Source: Bifidobacterium phasiani (lineage in GTDB: Bacteria > Actinomycetota > Actinomycetes > Actinomycetales > Bifidobacteriaceae). From it: DNA of 64,000 nt. Position numbers and translations under genes: made by a program. Under the pieces are notes generated by a model. It searched no databases and had not been told where the DNA came from. It saw only the letters and a list, made by a program, of their open reading frames with translations. The stretch lies in the NCBI RefSeq assembly GCF_019331775.1, contig NZ_JAHBBD010000005.1, positions 78,884 through 142,883 of the forward strand, written 5' to 3'. This document shows, piece after piece, positions 9,076 through 18,345 of the stretch (position 1 is its first letter; each line of letters begins with the position of its first letter).

Positions 9076-10110
9076 ATGCCCAAAGCCTATGAGAATGCAG
9101 GAGTCAGCGTTGAGGCCGGCTACGAGGTCGTCAAGCGCATCAAGTCGCATGTGGCGCGCACGAGCCGACCGGGCGTCGTCGGCGGCATCGGCGGGTTCGG
9201 CGGCCTGTTCGACCTCGCCTCGCTCGGCTACCGCGAGCCGGTGCTGATCTCCGGCACCGACGGCGTCGGCACCAAGCTGGTCGTCGCCAAGATGGCGAAC
9301 CGGCACGACACGATCGGCGTGGACTGCGTGGCGATGTGCGTCAACGACATCGCCGCCCAGGGCGCCGAGCCGCTGTTCTTCCTCGACTACATCGCCTGCG
9401 GCAAGAACGACCCGGCCCTGCTGGAGCAGGTCGTCGCCGGCGTGGCCGACGGCTGCGTCCAGGCCGGCGCCGGCCTGATCGGCGGCGAGACCGCGGAGAT
9501 GCCCGGCATGTACGACGAGGACGAGTACGACCTGGCCGGCTTCGCGGTCGGCGTGGCGGAGCGCTCGGCCATCGTCGACGGCTCCGGCATCGCCGAGGGC
9601 GACGCGCTGATCGGCCTGCCCTCCTCGGGCGTGCACTCCAACGGCTTCTCGCTGGTGCGCAAGGCGCTGTTCGAGCAGGCCGGCTACGGCGTCGACGACA
9701 CGCTCGACGAGCTGGGCGGCGCGACGCTCGGCGAGACGCTGCTGACCCCGACCCGCATCTACGTCAAGGCCCTGCGCCCGCTGTTCCGGGCCGGCGTGGT
9801 CAAGGGCGTCGCGCACATCACCGGCGGCGGGTTCATCGAGAACATCCCGCGCATGATCCCCGACGGCCTGGCCGTGCGCATCGACCTCGGCTCCTGGCCG
9901 GCGCTGCCGATCTTCGACGTGATCGAGCGCGCCGGACAGGTCGACCACATGGAGATGTTCAACATCTTCAACATGGGCCTGGGCATGGTGCTCGCCGTCG
10001 ACGCCGCGCGCGCCGACGAGACGGTGGCCATGCTGGCCGAGCACGGCGAGCCCGCCTACCGCATCGGCTCCGTCATCGCCAAGGCGTCCGACGACGTCGA
10101 GTTCGTCTGA
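9076..10110 (+). CDS. purM: Phosphoribosylformylglycinamidine cyclo-ligase (AIR synthetase)
   Basis: Converts FGAM to AIR using ATP in purine biosynthesis. The 344-residue protein shows the PurM pattern: [12 protein letters not shown] near residue 37, [10 protein letters not shown] as the nucleotide-binding segment, [21 protein letters not shown], and [17 protein letters not shown]. Length is typical. A GAAAGGGAAATC site precedes the ATG. It is the middle gene of purF-purM-purD, separated from purD by 43 bp. Confidence 0.97.
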   Translation: MPKAYENAGVSVEAGYEVVKRIKSHVARTSRPGVVGGIGGFGGLFDLASLGYREPVLISGTDGVGTKLVVAKMANRHDTIGVDCVAMCVNDIAAQGAEPLFFLDYIACGKNDPALLEQVVAGVADGCVQAGAGLIGGETAEMPGMYDEDEYDLAGFAVGVAERSAIVDGSGIAEGDALIGLPSSGVHSNGFSLVRKALFEQAGYGVDDTLDELGGATLGETLLTPTRIYVKALRPLFRAGVVKGVAHITGGGFIENIPRMIPDGLAVRIDLGSWPALPIFDVIERAGQVDHMEMFNIFNMGLGMVLAVDAARADETVAMLAEHGEPAYRIGSVIAKASDDVEFV

Positions 10111-10153
10111 TCACGGTCCCGTCCAGCGGAACGCAACAATCCAGGAGGTAGCA

Positions 10154-11434
10154 ATGAAGGTTCTGGTCATCGGATCGGGCGCCCGCGAGCATGCGATCGC
10201 CCATGCGCTGATGCGCGGCGGCAGCGTCGAGGAGGTCACCGTGGCCCCCGGCAACCCCGGCATGGAGCTCGACGGCATCCGCACCACCAGGATCGACCCG
10301 TCGAACCATGCGGCGATGATCGATTTCGTGAAGAACAACGGGTACGACTGGGTGTTCGTCGGCCCCGAGGTCCCGCTGATCGAAGGCATCGTCGACGCCT
10401 TCGCCGAGGCCGGCATCAAGGCCTTCGGCCCGAGCAGGGCGGCCGCGCAGATCGAGGGCTCGAAGGACTTCGCCAAGCGCCTGATGGCGCGCCACGGCAT
10501 CCCCACCGCGCAGTACCGCACGTTCGACGAGCTCGACCCGGCGCAGGCCTACGTGCGCGAGCACGGCGCGCCGATCGTCATCAAGGCCGACGGCCTGGCC
10601 GCCGGCAAGGGCGTCACCGTGGCGATGGACGAGGCGACCGCGCTCGAGGCGCTGGAGGACATCTTCGTCGACCACCGCTTCGGCTCGGCCGGCGCCAAGG
10701 TCGTGATCGAGGACTTCCTGGAGGGCCAGGAGTTCTCGCTGATGAGCTTCGTCAACGGCACCGACTTCTGGCCGATGCCGATCTCTCAGGACCACAAGCG
10801 CGCCTACGACGGCGACATGGGCCCGAACACCGGCGGCATGGGCGCCTACAGCCCGGTGCCGCAGATCGGCCGCGACGTGGTCGACGCCGCGATCGAGACG
10901 ATCGTGCGCCCGACCGTCGAGGCGATGGCCGCCGAGGGCACGCCGTTCACCGGCATCCTGTACGCCGGGCTCATCGCCACCGCGGACGGCCCGAAGGTCA
11001 TCGAGTTCAACGCGCGCTTCGGCGACCCGGAGACCGAGGTCGTGCTGCCCAAGCTCACCAGCGACCTCGGCGCCGCCATCGACGCGATCCTCAACGGCGG
11101 CGAGCCGGAGTTCGCCTGGGACGAGGAGCGCGCCACGCTCGGCGTCGTGCTCGCCTCCGACGGCTACCCCGGCAACGTCGTCAAGGGCGCCGCGGTGCCC
11201 GAAATCCCGGTCGACGGCGACAGCCACGTCTACTACGCGGGCGTGTCCGCCGCCGAGCACGGCGGGCTGATGGCCTCCTCCGGCCGCGTGCTGCTCGTGC
11301 AGGCCACGGCCGACGACATCAGGGCCGCGCAGGAGAAGGTGTACGGCATCGTCGACGCGCTCGACACCACCGGCATGTTCTACCGCCACGACATCGGTGC
11401 GAAGGCGCTGGCCGAGGCCGCGGCGCAGGAGTAG
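10154..11434 (+). CDS. purD: Phosphoribosylamine--glycine ligase (GAR synthetase)
   Basis: ATP-grasp ligase joining phosphoribosylamine and glycine. The N-terminal motif KVLVIGSGAREHAIAHAL is diagnostic for PurD. The ATP-grasp core has IKADGLAAGKGV and the magnesium-binding EFNARFGDPETE near residue 289. The length of 426 residues is normal. An AGGAGG site sits 7 nt before the ATG. It is the last gene of the purFMD group and is followed by a strong bidirectional hairpin. Confidence 0.97.
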   Translation: MKVLVIGSGAREHAIAHALMRGGSVEEVTVAPGNPGMELDGIRTTRIDPSNHAAMIDFVKNNGYDWVFVGPEVPLIEGIVDAFAEAGIKAFGPSRAAAQIEGSKDFAKRLMARHGIPTAQYRTFDELDPAQAYVREHGAPIVIKADGLAAGKGVTVAMDEATALEALEDIFVDHRFGSAGAKVVIEDFLEGQEFSLMSFVNGTDFWPMPISQDHKRAYDGDMGPNTGGMGAYSPVPQIGRDVVDAAIETIVRPTVEAMAAEGTPFTGILYAGLIATADGPKVIEFNARFGDPETEVVLPKLTSDLGAAIDAILNGGEPEFAWDEERATLGVVLASDGYPGNVVKGAAVPEIPVDGDSHVYYAGVSAAEHGGLMASSGRVLLVQATADDIRAAQEKVYGIVDALDTTGMFYRHDIGAKALAEAAAQE

Positions 11435-11482
11435 CGGCGCGGAGGCCCGGCGGTTCTTCCGCATGGGCACGCCGGGCACGGC

Positions 11483-11534
11483 ATACGGCAGTGGGCCCGA
11501 ACCGAAGTATTCCGGTTCGGGCTCACTGCCGTAT
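11483..11534. terminator. Bidirectional terminator between purD and the aldehyde dehydrogenase gene
   Basis: Very long stem: arms of 22 nt (11483-11504 and 11513-11534), complementary except for one G/T position, with an 8-nt loop. It lies between the convergent 3' ends of purD and the ALDH gene, so it probably terminates both. Confidence 0.85.
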
Positions 11535-11557
11535 GAGCCCCAGTCCGCCCGGGTCCG

Positions 11558-12958
11558 CTATCCGAGCCTGCCGATCACCTTGATCAGAAACTGCCGGAAG
11601 TCGTTGAACGGCGGGTAGACGAACCACAGCGTGTCCGGGAACATCGGCTTGCTGACCACCGTCTTCTTGTGGCTGAAGATGCGGAAGCCCTCCTTGCCGT
11701 GGTAGGCGCCCATGCCCGATTCGCCGGTGCCGCCGAACGGCAGCCGGCTGGAGATCAGGTGGCCCAGCGGCAGCGAGTAGCCGAGCGCGCCGGCGTTGAC
11801 GTCGCGCTCGAACATCGCGCGGGTCCTGCGGTCGCGCGAGAACACGTAGGCGGCCAGCGGGCGGCTGCGTTCGTTGATGAAGCCGACCGCCGCGGCCGCG
11901 TCGTCGACCACGAGGATCGGCAGGATCGGGCCGAAGATCTCCTCGCCCATCACCGGGGCGTCGGGCGAGGTGCCGAACAGCACGGTGGGCGCGATGTACC
12001 GGTCGTCGCGGTCGGTGCGACCGCCGCACACGATCTGCCCGGCCGGGTCGTCGCCGTCGCCCTCCTGCGGCAGCAGCCGGGAGAGCCGGTCGAAATGCCG
12101 CTCGTTGATGATGCGGGCGAAGCTGCGCGAGGCCTGCGGCTCCTCGCCGTAGAACTCGCCGACGGCCACGGCGATGCGTTCGGCGAGCACCTGCGCGATG
12201 TCGGGCGTGGCCAGCACGTAGTCGGGCGCCACGCAGGTCTGCCCGGCGTTGGTGAACTTGCCCCAGGCGATGCGCCGCGCCGCGGTCGCCAGGTTCACGG
12301 TGCCGTCGACGTAGCACGGTGACTTGCCGCCCAGCTCCAGCGTGACCGGCGTCAGGTGCTCGGAGGCGGCCTTCATCACGATGCGGCCCACGCGCCCGCC
12401 GCCGGTGTAGAAGATGTGGTCGAACCGCTCGGCCAGCAGGTCGGTCGTCTCCTGGGGGCCGCCCTGCACCACGGCGATGGCGCTGGTGTCCATGTACCGC
12501 TCGATCAGCTCGGCGGTCAGCTGCGAGATGTGCGGCGAGAGCTCGGAGGGCTTCAGGCAGATCGCGTTGCCGGCGGCGATCGCGTCGACCATCGGCTCGA
12601 GCGAGAGCAGCACCGGATAGTTCCACGGCGAGATGATGAGCACCACGCCCTTCGGCTCGTTGATCGTCCAGCCGAACGCCGGCTGCAGCAGCCAGTGCAT
12701 CGGCTTGGGGTGGCGGGCCGACCACAGGCGCATGCGCCGGCGGACGAACCTCGCCTCGTTGAGCACCAGGTCGATCTCCATGAGCAGCGTCTCGGCCGCC
12801 GGCTTGCCCAGGTCCGCGGCCACCGCGTCGACGATGGCCTGGCGGTTCTCGACGAGCATGCGCCGCAGCGCGTTGAGCTGCCCGCGCCGCCACGACAGCG
12901 GCTTGGTGACGCCGGCCTCGAAGGTCTCCCGCAGCCGGCCGACTACCTCGTGGGTCAT
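11558..12958 (-). CDS. Aldehyde dehydrogenase, class 3 (fatty-aldehyde type)
   Basis: NAD(P)-dependent aldehyde oxidation. The 466-residue length and order of motifs fit the ALDH3 branch: NEPKGVVLIISPWNYPVLL near residue 98, TLELGGKSP (general base Glu), and NAGQTCVAPDYVL with the catalytic Cys. The C-terminus ends in PPFNDFRQFLIKVIG, like the tail region of fatty-aldehyde dehydrogenases but without a clear membrane anchor. It starts 25 bp after the stop of a short-chain dehydrogenase in the same direction, so the pair likely oxidises an alcohol to an aldehyde and then to an acid. Substrate unknown. Confidence 0.92.
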   Translation of the reverse strand: MTHEVVGRLRETFEAGVTKPLSWRRGQLNALRRMLVENRQAIVDAVAADLGKPAAETLLMEIDLVLNEARFVRRRMRLWSARHPKPMHWLLQPAFGWTINEPKGVVLIISPWNYPVLLSLEPMVDAIAAGNAICLKPSELSPHISQLTAELIERYMDTSAIAVVQGGPQETTDLLAERFDHIFYTGGGRVGRIVMKAASEHLTPVTLELGGKSPCYVDGTVNLATAARRIAWGKFTNAGQTCVAPDYVLATPDIAQVLAERIAVAVGEFYGEEPQASRSFARIINERHFDRLSRLLPQEGDGDDPAGQIVCGGRTDRDDRYIAPTVLFGTSPDAPVMGEEIFGPILPILVVDDAAAAVGFINERSRPLAAYVFSRDRRTRAMFERDVNAGALGYSLPLGHLISSRLPFGGTGESGMGAYHGKEGFRIFSHKKTVVSKPMFPDTLWFVYPPFNDFRQFLIKVIGRLG

Positions 12959-12983
12959 GTCGTCCTCCCTTCCATGACGGCCG

Positions 12984-13820
12984 TCAGCGGCGGCCCGTGA
13001 AGTGGTCCATGCCCTCGTTCAGGCCGAAGACGCCGTAGATCGGGTCGGCGATCTTCGGCGGCAGCGCGGCCACCAGTCCGGCGACGGCCGCGAACGGCGG
13101 CATGATGAGCCGCTCGCGCCCCTTGGCGACGGCCTCGACGATCCGGTCGGTGACCTTCTCCTCCTTGAGGATGGGCAGCAGCAGCGGGAACTTGGTCGTC
13201 ACGCCCTCGAACATGCCGGTGTCGATGTAGTACGGGCACACGACGAGCGTGCGGATGTGCGAGCCGGCCTTCTTGAGCTCGGCGCGCAGCGAGTTGGTGA
13301 AGCCGACGGCGGCGAACTTGCTGGCCGCGTAGTCGGTCTGCCGGGCCACGGCCACGATGCCGGCCGCCGAAGCGACGGTGACGACCGCGGCGCGGCGCTG
13401 GCGTTTGAGCTCCGGCAGGAACGCCTTGGTGGTCCAGAACAGGCTGAGCACGTTCACCTCGAAGGTGCGCCGGATCTGCCGTTCGGTGAGTTCCTCGAAC
13501 GGCGCGCCGGAGACCACGCCGGCGTTGTTGATGAGCACGTTGACCTTGCCGAGCGCGGCGACGGTGTCGGCCGCGGTCTGCCGCACCGCCGTGCTGTCGG
13601 TGACGTCGACGGTGAAGGCGACGGCCCTGGGATGGGCCGGGTCGGCGCCGACCTGAGCGTTGGCCATGTCCGCGGTCGTGCGCGCGGCCTCGGCGTCGAT
13701 GTCCCAGACGGCGACGGAGCCGCCCTCCTCCACGATGCGCAGCGCCATCAGGCGGCCGATGCCGGAACCGGCGCCGGTGACCACCACGCTGGCGCCTTCA
13801 TAATACTGATGAGGTTTCAT
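12984..13820 (-). CDS. Short-chain dehydrogenase/reductase (SDR16C/RDH10-like)
   Basis: Classical SDR of 278 residues. TGAGSGIG is the cofactor-binding glycine motif, NNAG follows near residue 94, and the active site is YAASK. An Asp in AVWDID at the end of beta-2 favours NAD(H). The stretch NVLSLFWTTKAFLPEL resembles the lipid-alcohol dehydrogenase (retinol/17-beta-HSD11) branch, so a hydrophobic alcohol is plausible. The ATG at 13820 has an AAGGAG site. It is co-directional with the ALDH3 gene 25 bp downstream. A perfect 28-bp palindrome lies 38 bp upstream of its start. Confidence 0.9.
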   Translation of the reverse strand: MKPHQYYEGASVVVTGAGSGIGRLMALRIVEEGGSVAVWDIDAEAARTTADMANAQVGADPAHPRAVAFTVDVTDSTAVRQTAADTVAALGKVNVLINNAGVVSGAPFEELTERQIRRTFEVNVLSLFWTTKAFLPELKRQRRAAVVTVASAAGIVAVARQTDYAASKFAAVGFTNSLRAELKKAGSHIRTLVVCPYYIDTGMFEGVTTKFPLLLPILKEEKVTDRIVEAVAKGRERLIMPPFAAVAGLVAALPPKIADPIYGVFGLNEGMDHFTGRR

Positions 13821-13858
13821 GTCAGCTCCTTTGCCAGACGAATCGAAGGAAATGCAAC

Positions 13859-13886
13859 GATGCCGACCGGCATGCCGGTCGGCATC
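13859..13886. promoter_or_regulatory. Perfect 28-bp palindrome upstream of the SDR gene
   Basis: Arms GATGCCGACCGGCA / TGCCGGTCGGCATC are exactly complementary with no loop. It lies between the 3' end of the LtaS-like gene and the start of the SDR gene. Lack of a loop and full symmetry fit a dimeric repressor operator (for example TetR type) better than a terminator, but either is possible. Confidence 0.5.
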
Positions 13887-13933
13887 ATCCCTGCCATCCA
13901 TCGTAGCGCGGAACGGCGTGTTCCGGCGGCTTT

Positions 13934-16012
13934 CTACCGCGTTGGCGCGTCCATGAACCCGGTGTCCCTGAGGTAGTTGGAGCCGGCGGTGACGTCGTAC
14001 TGGATGAGCAGGTAGTCCTCCAGCAGCTGCCGGGTCTGCTCGTCCATGTCGCTCTCCGCCATCGGGTCGCCGTCGGCGTCCAGGTAGATCGACTGGCCCT
14101 CGGGGATGCGGTCCCAGCCCTGGATGTTGTTGACGACCGGCGGCTCCATCGCCGAGACGTGCTCGTGCATCTGCGTGAGGAACGCGAGGAACGGCGAGAC
14201 CTTGGCGTTCATGTGCTCCGCGGCCTGGGCGATGAAGAAGTTCGGCGACGTGTAGTCGCTGTCGTCGTTCTTCGCGCCGCTGCCCGCGGACGCCTGGTTC
14301 GACCAGATGAAATAGTCGGTCAGGTGCAGCGCGAGCGAGTTGTCGTCGTCCTCGCTGGCGGTCGAGTAGATGCCGGGCAGGTGGTCGCCGTAGAAGACGA
14401 CGGTGACCGGCTTGTCCAGCTGGTCGAGCTCGTCGAGGAAGTCCTTGGTGGCCTCGTCGCTGATCGAGACGCCCTTGGCGTACGTCTCGATCGACTCGGT
14501 CTCGTCCTCGCCCAGCGGCTGGGAGGGGTCGGTGCTCTCCACCGTGAAGTCGTTGTCCCGGTACCAGTCGTTGTACGGCATGTGGTTCTGCATCGTGATG
14601 ATCTGGATGAACTGGTTCGCGTCGGTGGACTCGATCTCCTCCAGGGCGCTGCGATAGGTCGCCTCGTCGGACACGTACGGCGAATCGTCGATCGTGTCCT
14701 GGTGGGCGATGATATCCTCGCCCTCCAGCGTGTAGAAGTGCGAGAACCCGAACTTCTCGTAGTTCGTCGCGCGCGAGTACATCGACGGCTCGTACGGGTG
14801 GAAGCCGATCGAGTTCTCGGCCGCGCCCCACATCTGGTTGACGGTCGGGGTCCAGTGCTGGCTCGGCACGAGCTGCTGGTACGGGCTGGTCAGCGACGAG
14901 TCGAAGTTCGCCATGCTCATGCCGCTCAGCCCCATGTACTCGAGATTCGCCGTGCCGCCGCCGTAGCCGGAGGACAGCATCAGGCCGCTGGTCGTGTTCT
15001 CCTTGATCTCGCGGACGTTCGGCATCGCGTCCTGGTTGAGCTCGAGGCCGGGCACGCGCGAGGGGTCGGAGAACGATTCGGAGAGCACGAACACCACCGT
15101 GCTCTCGTCCAGGTACTCGGAACGGGTCTCGTTGATGGCGTCGGCCGCCTGCCGGTAGCGCGCGGCGACCTCCTGCATCGTCTCCTCGCTGTAGTCCTCC
15201 GGCTCGTCCATGACCTTGGGGTTGAGCTGGCGCACGAACGCGACGACCGGACCGTTGCGCTGCGCGTCGTACACCGAATCCCACATCGACGGGGTGTCGC
15301 CGAGCGCGGACGAGACGGCGTTGGCCCACGAGCCGACGGTGCCCACCTGCATGGCGTACAGGCCGAACAGCATGCCCGGGCACAGGATCAGCAGCAGGCG
15401 GACGATCGCGTTCATCGCCGGGTTGGCGGTGCGGATCATCCGGCCGTGGCGGCCGTCGATGCGGTCGAGGACCACGAACAGCGCGACGAACACGGCGAAC
15501 ACCGCGACCGCGCCGAGGACGGCCCACTGCCACCCGGCGGGCATGAAGCTCATCAGGTTGCCGGTGTTCGACCCCAGGAAGCTCAGGTCCGAGGGCAGGA
15601 TGGCCTCGTACCGGATGCCGACCTTGAAGTGCTCGATCACCGAGATGATCAGCGCGAGCGCGAGCACCACCGGCGTGGCCACCCAGAAGCGGTTGCACGC
15701 CATCAGCACGATGAGGTAGACGATGCCCACCAGCAGCATGTTGAGGATCAGCACGAAGTTGGCGTGTGTGAACATCTTGGCGATCATGTCGCCCAGGCCG
15801 ACCAGCGGGCTGGACAGCTCGATGCGCGTGCTGTCCATCGTCACGCCCCACTGCAGGATGGCCACCGCCGCGAAGTCGAACACGACGAACAGCAGGGCGT
15901 ACAGCCATCCGGGGAACGGCCTGCGTTGCTTTGCCTTGGATTGGGGTGTCCGTGTGATGCTCAATTCCTCGATCACGTTCCCTTCAGTCGATTCGCTCAT
16001 AGTGCACTTCAT
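13934..16012 (-). CDS. LtaS-like phosphoglycerol transferase / sulfatase-fold membrane protein
   Basis: Likely makes polyglycerolphosphate (lipoteichoic-acid-like) cell-envelope polymer. About five membrane helices occupy residues 35-225 (the first is LYALLFVVFDFAAVAIL). A large extracytoplasmic sulfatase-type domain follows. VFVLSESFSDPSR gives the metal-binding Glu region; GGGTANLEYMGLSG carries the nucleophilic Thr; VVFYGDHLPG supplies Asp and His ligands. The length of 692 residues is in the LtaS range. The ATG at 16012 has an AGGAAAGG stretch 14 nt away, which is long, so MSESTEG five codons later remains possible. It stands alone downstream of a Fur-type gene. Confidence 0.88.
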   Translation of the reverse strand: MKCTMSESTEGNVIEELSITRTPQSKAKQRRPFPGWLYALLFVVFDFAAVAILQWGVTMDSTRIELSSPLVGLGDMIAKMFTHANFVLILNMLLVGIVYLIVLMACNRFWVATPVVLALALIISVIEHFKVGIRYEAILPSDLSFLGSNTGNLMSFMPAGWQWAVLGAVAVFAVFVALFVVLDRIDGRHGRMIRTANPAMNAIVRLLLILCPGMLFGLYAMQVGTVGSWANAVSSALGDTPSMWDSVYDAQRNGPVVAFVRQLNPKVMDEPEDYSEETMQEVAARYRQAADAINETRSEYLDESTVVFVLSESFSDPSRVPGLELNQDAMPNVREIKENTTSGLMLSSGYGGGTANLEYMGLSGMSMANFDSSLTSPYQQLVPSQHWTPTVNQMWGAAENSIGFHPYEPSMYSRATNYEKFGFSHFYTLEGEDIIAHQDTIDDSPYVSDEATYRSALEEIESTDANQFIQIITMQNHMPYNDWYRDNDFTVESTDPSQPLGEDETESIETYAKGVSISDEATKDFLDELDQLDKPVTVVFYGDHLPGIYSTASEDDDNSLALHLTDYFIWSNQASAGSGAKNDDSDYTSPNFFIAQAAEHMNAKVSPFLAFLTQMHEHVSAMEPPVVNNIQGWDRIPEGQSIYLDADGDPMAESDMDEQTRQLLEDYLLIQYDVTAGSNYLRDTGFMDAPTR

Positions 16013-16174
16013 CTGCCGCGCGGCGTCCTTTCCTCACGCATACGGTCACCATTGTGCGCGACCATGCTGGGAAGGGCCCCGTCGGCCCCGTCTTTCTTTA
16101 CGATTGTTGCCAAAACACCAAGATAATAGCCGGTCGCGCGGCCATGCCCCCTTGCATGCCCTGATTTTTCCCTG

Positions 16175-16215
16175 AGCCGGCATCGGCCGACCGGCCCGCG
16201 CGGCCGATGCCGGCT
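16175..16215 (-). terminator. Hairpin at the 3' end of the Fur-type gene
   Basis: Perfect 15-bp stem AGCCGGCATCGGCCG / CGGCCGATGCCGGCT with an 11-nt loop, overlapping the stop codon of the Fur-type gene. No U tract follows on the minus strand. Confidence 0.55.
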
Positions 16216-16591
16216 ACCGGCAGTCCGGGCACAGGCCGAACACCTCGACCGTGTGCGACTGGACGGTGAAGCCGTGCGCGTCCGCCACGCCGCGCAGCCA
16301 CGACTCGCTCGGCGGCTCGATCTCCACCGTCCTGCCGCAGCGCACGCAGACCAGATGGTGGTGGTGCCCGTCGTCGCCGCACAGGCGGAACAGCTGCTGG
16401 CCGTCGAGGCGGATCGTGTCCGCCTGCCCGGAATCGGCGAGCGCGTTGAGCTGGCGGTAGACCGTGGCCAGGCCGATGTGCATGCCGTGCTCCTCCAGCA
16501 GCCGGTGCAGGTCCTGCGCCGAGATGAACTCGTCGCAGCGGCGCAGCGCCTCGCGGATCGCGTCCTTCTGTCGGGTCTGCCGCTCGGCCAT
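16214..16591 (-). CDS. Fur-family metal-dependent repressor
   Basis: Ferric/zinc/peroxide-responsive regulator of 125 residues. An N-terminal winged helix (GLATVYRQLNALADSG is the recognition region) is followed by the dimerisation domain with HHHHLVCVRCG and a C-terminal CPDC. These two Cys pairs form the structural zinc site typical of Fur/Zur/PerR. The His-rich DGHHHH is the regulatory metal region. Which metal it senses cannot be told; no transporter lies beside it. I chose the ATG at 16591, 7 nt after GAGGAGGGG, instead of one six codons earlier. Confidence 0.92.
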   Translation of the reverse strand: MAERQTRQKDAIREALRRCDEFISAQDLHRLLEEHGMHIGLATVYRQLNALADSGQADTIRLDGQQLFRLCGDDGHHHHLVCVRCGRTVEIEPPSESWLRGVADAHGFTVQSHTVEVFGLCPDCR

Positions 16592-16694
16592 GTCCTGTCC
16601 CCTCCTCATACGGCGTCCCGTCGCCGGCGCCGGACGTCCGCGGCGATGTGCCGCGTGCCGGCGCCGACGGCGGGACCATGTTCGCGGCCGGCGG

Positions 16695-17864
16695 CTACCT
16701 CAGGTCGTCCCAGCAGCCGGTGGCCTCCAATGCCCGCGCCGCCGCGTCGGTGTCGTCGGCGAGCACGGTGATGTGCCCCATTTTACGGTCGTGCTTGACC
16801 TGGGCCTTGCCGTAGTCGTGCACGTTCCATTCGGGATGCCCGCCGATCAGCGCGCGCGTCGGGGCCACGTGCTGGCCGAGCACGTTGACCATCACCGCGG
16901 GGCTGAGCAGCCGGGGCTGCGGCAGCGGCCAGCCGGCGATGCCGCGGATGTGCGCGTCGAACTGGTCGATCGAGCACGCCTCGATCGTGTAGTGGCCGGA
17001 GTTGTGCGGGCGCGGCGCCAGCTCGTTGACCAGCACGCGGCCGTCACGGGTGACGAACAGCTCGATGGCCAGCGTGCCGGCGAGCCGGAAGCCGCCGGCG
17101 AGCGTGAGCGCCAGCTCGTGGGCCCGGGCCGCGACCTCGTCCGGCACCTCGGCGGGCGCGATGGTCATGTGCAGGATGTTGTTGCGGTGCACGTTGCGCA
17201 CGATCGGGAACGTCACGTAGTGCTCGCCGTCGCCGGACACCAGGATCGAGGCCTCGAACGCGAAGTCCACGAACCCCTCGAGGATGGCCTGCGGGAAGTC
17301 GTCGTCCGGCCAGACGGCCGCGAGGTCGTCGGCGGAGCGCAGCACGATCTGCCCGTGGCCGTCATAGCCGCCCTCGCAGGTCTTGAGCACGGCCGGGTAG
17401 CCGAGCTCGGACAGCGCCGCGTCGAGTTCGGCCCGATTGCCCACCGCGCGCCACGGCGCGGTCTCGATGCCGTGGCGGTTGACGAAGCTCTTCTCCGCGA
17501 TGCGGTTCTGCGTGACGCGCAGCAGGTCGGTGCCCTGCGGCACCGCGCACCGGCCCTCGCCGACGCCGCGCACCTCGTCGAGGGCGTCGGCGTCCACGTT
17601 CTCGAATTCGTAGGTGAGCACGTCGCTTTTGGCGGCGAGCTCGCGGATCGCGGCCTTGTCGTCGTAGTCGGCCACGATCTGGAAGTCGCCGACCTGCGCG
17701 GTCGGGCAATTAGGGGTCGGGTCGAGCACGCCGACGCGGAAGCCCATGTACTTGGCGGACAGCGCCATCATGCGGCCGAGCTGGCCACCGCCGACGATGC
17801 CGATCGTCGATCCGGGCATCAGGCGCGACACCGCGCCGCGGGTCTCGTCACACAAGCTGGGCAT
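16695..17864 (-). CDS. purK: 5-(carboxyamino)imidazole ribonucleotide synthase
   Basis: ATP-grasp enzyme converting AIR, bicarbonate and ATP to N5-CAIR. The N-terminus has [17 protein letters not shown] and [13 protein letters not shown], typical of Pur[12 protein letters not shown] and the ATP-grasp segment with [14 protein letters not shown] are also characteristic. The 389-residue length is normal. It overlaps the end of purE by 17 bp, indicating translational coupling. An internal ATG at 17819 ([11 protein letters not shown]) is an alternative start, though neither has a clear ribosome site. Confidence 0.96.
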   Translation of the reverse strand: MPSLCDETRGAVSRLMPGSTIGIVGGGQLGRMMALSAKYMGFRVGVLDPTPNCPTAQVGDFQIVADYDDKAAIRELAAKSDVLTYEFENVDADALDEVRGVGEGRCAVPQGTDLLRVTQNRIAEKSFVNRHGIETAPWRAVGNRAELDAALSELGYPAVLKTCEGGYDGHGQIVLRSADDLAAVWPDDDFPQAILEGFVDFAFEASILVSGDGEHYVTFPIVRNVHRNNILHMTIAPAEVPDEVAARAHELALTLAGGFRLAGTLAIELFVTRDGRVLVNELAPRPHNSGHYTIEACSIDQFDAHIRGIAGWPLPQPRLLSPAVMVNVLGQHVAPTRALIGGHPEWNVHDYGKAQVKHDRKMGHITVLADDTDAAARALEATGCWDDLR

Positions 17865-18345
17865 TGGATTCGGCCACCTTCTGCTTGAGTCCGTCGCGGT
17901 ACGCCTGCAGCTTGTCGGCCAGCGCCTGGTCGGTGGTCGACAGGATGCTCACGGCGAGCAGGCCGGCGTTCGTCGCGCCGGAGTTGCCGATGGCCGTCGT
18001 GGCCACGGGGATGCCGCCGGGCATCTGCACGATCGACAGCAGCGAATCCCAGCCGGAGAGCGCGCGCGACTGGACCGGCACGCCGATCACCGGCAGCGTG
18101 GTCTGGGCCGCGACCATGCCGGGCAGGTGGGCGGCCCCGCCGGCGCCGGCGATGATGACCTTGAGGCCGTTGGCGCGGGCGTTGTGCGCGAACTCGGCCA
18201 TGAGCTCGGGCGTGCGGTGCGCGGAGATCACCTGCTTGATGTAGGGGACCCCGAACTGGTCGAGCATCTCGCATGCGTGCTGCATCGTCGCCCAATCGCT
18301 CGCCGAGCCCATGATGACCGCGACCTGCGGCGTGTTGTCTGCCAT
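17848..18345 (-). CDS. purE: N5-carboxyaminoimidazole ribonucleotide mutase
   Basis: Class I PurE of 165 residues, converting N5-CAIR to CAIR. Motifs [25 protein letters not shown] (catalytic His), [14 protein letters not shown] and [19 protein letters not shown] are all diagnostic. It is the first gene of purE-purK and overlaps purK. A small palindrome GGGTTG-CGT-CAACCC at 18413-18427, about 70 bp upstream, might be a regulatory site. An AGGTTTCT-type weak ribosome site precedes the ATG. Confidence 0.97.
   Translation of the reverse strand: MADNTPQVAVIMGSASDWATMQHACEMLDQFGVPYIKQVISAHRTPELMAEFAHNARANGLKVIIAGAGGAAHLPGMVAAQTTLPVIGVPVQSRALSGWDSLLSIVQMPGGIPVATTAIGNSGATNAGLLAVSILSTTDQALADKLQAYRDGLKQKVAESNAQLV

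Noticed and set aside
16615..16678. Long GC hairpin between purK and the Fur-type gene
   Set aside because: The arms (GTCCCGTCGCCGGCGCCGG and its partial complement) are not fully matched and the region is so GC-rich that pairing is expected; not listed as a feature.
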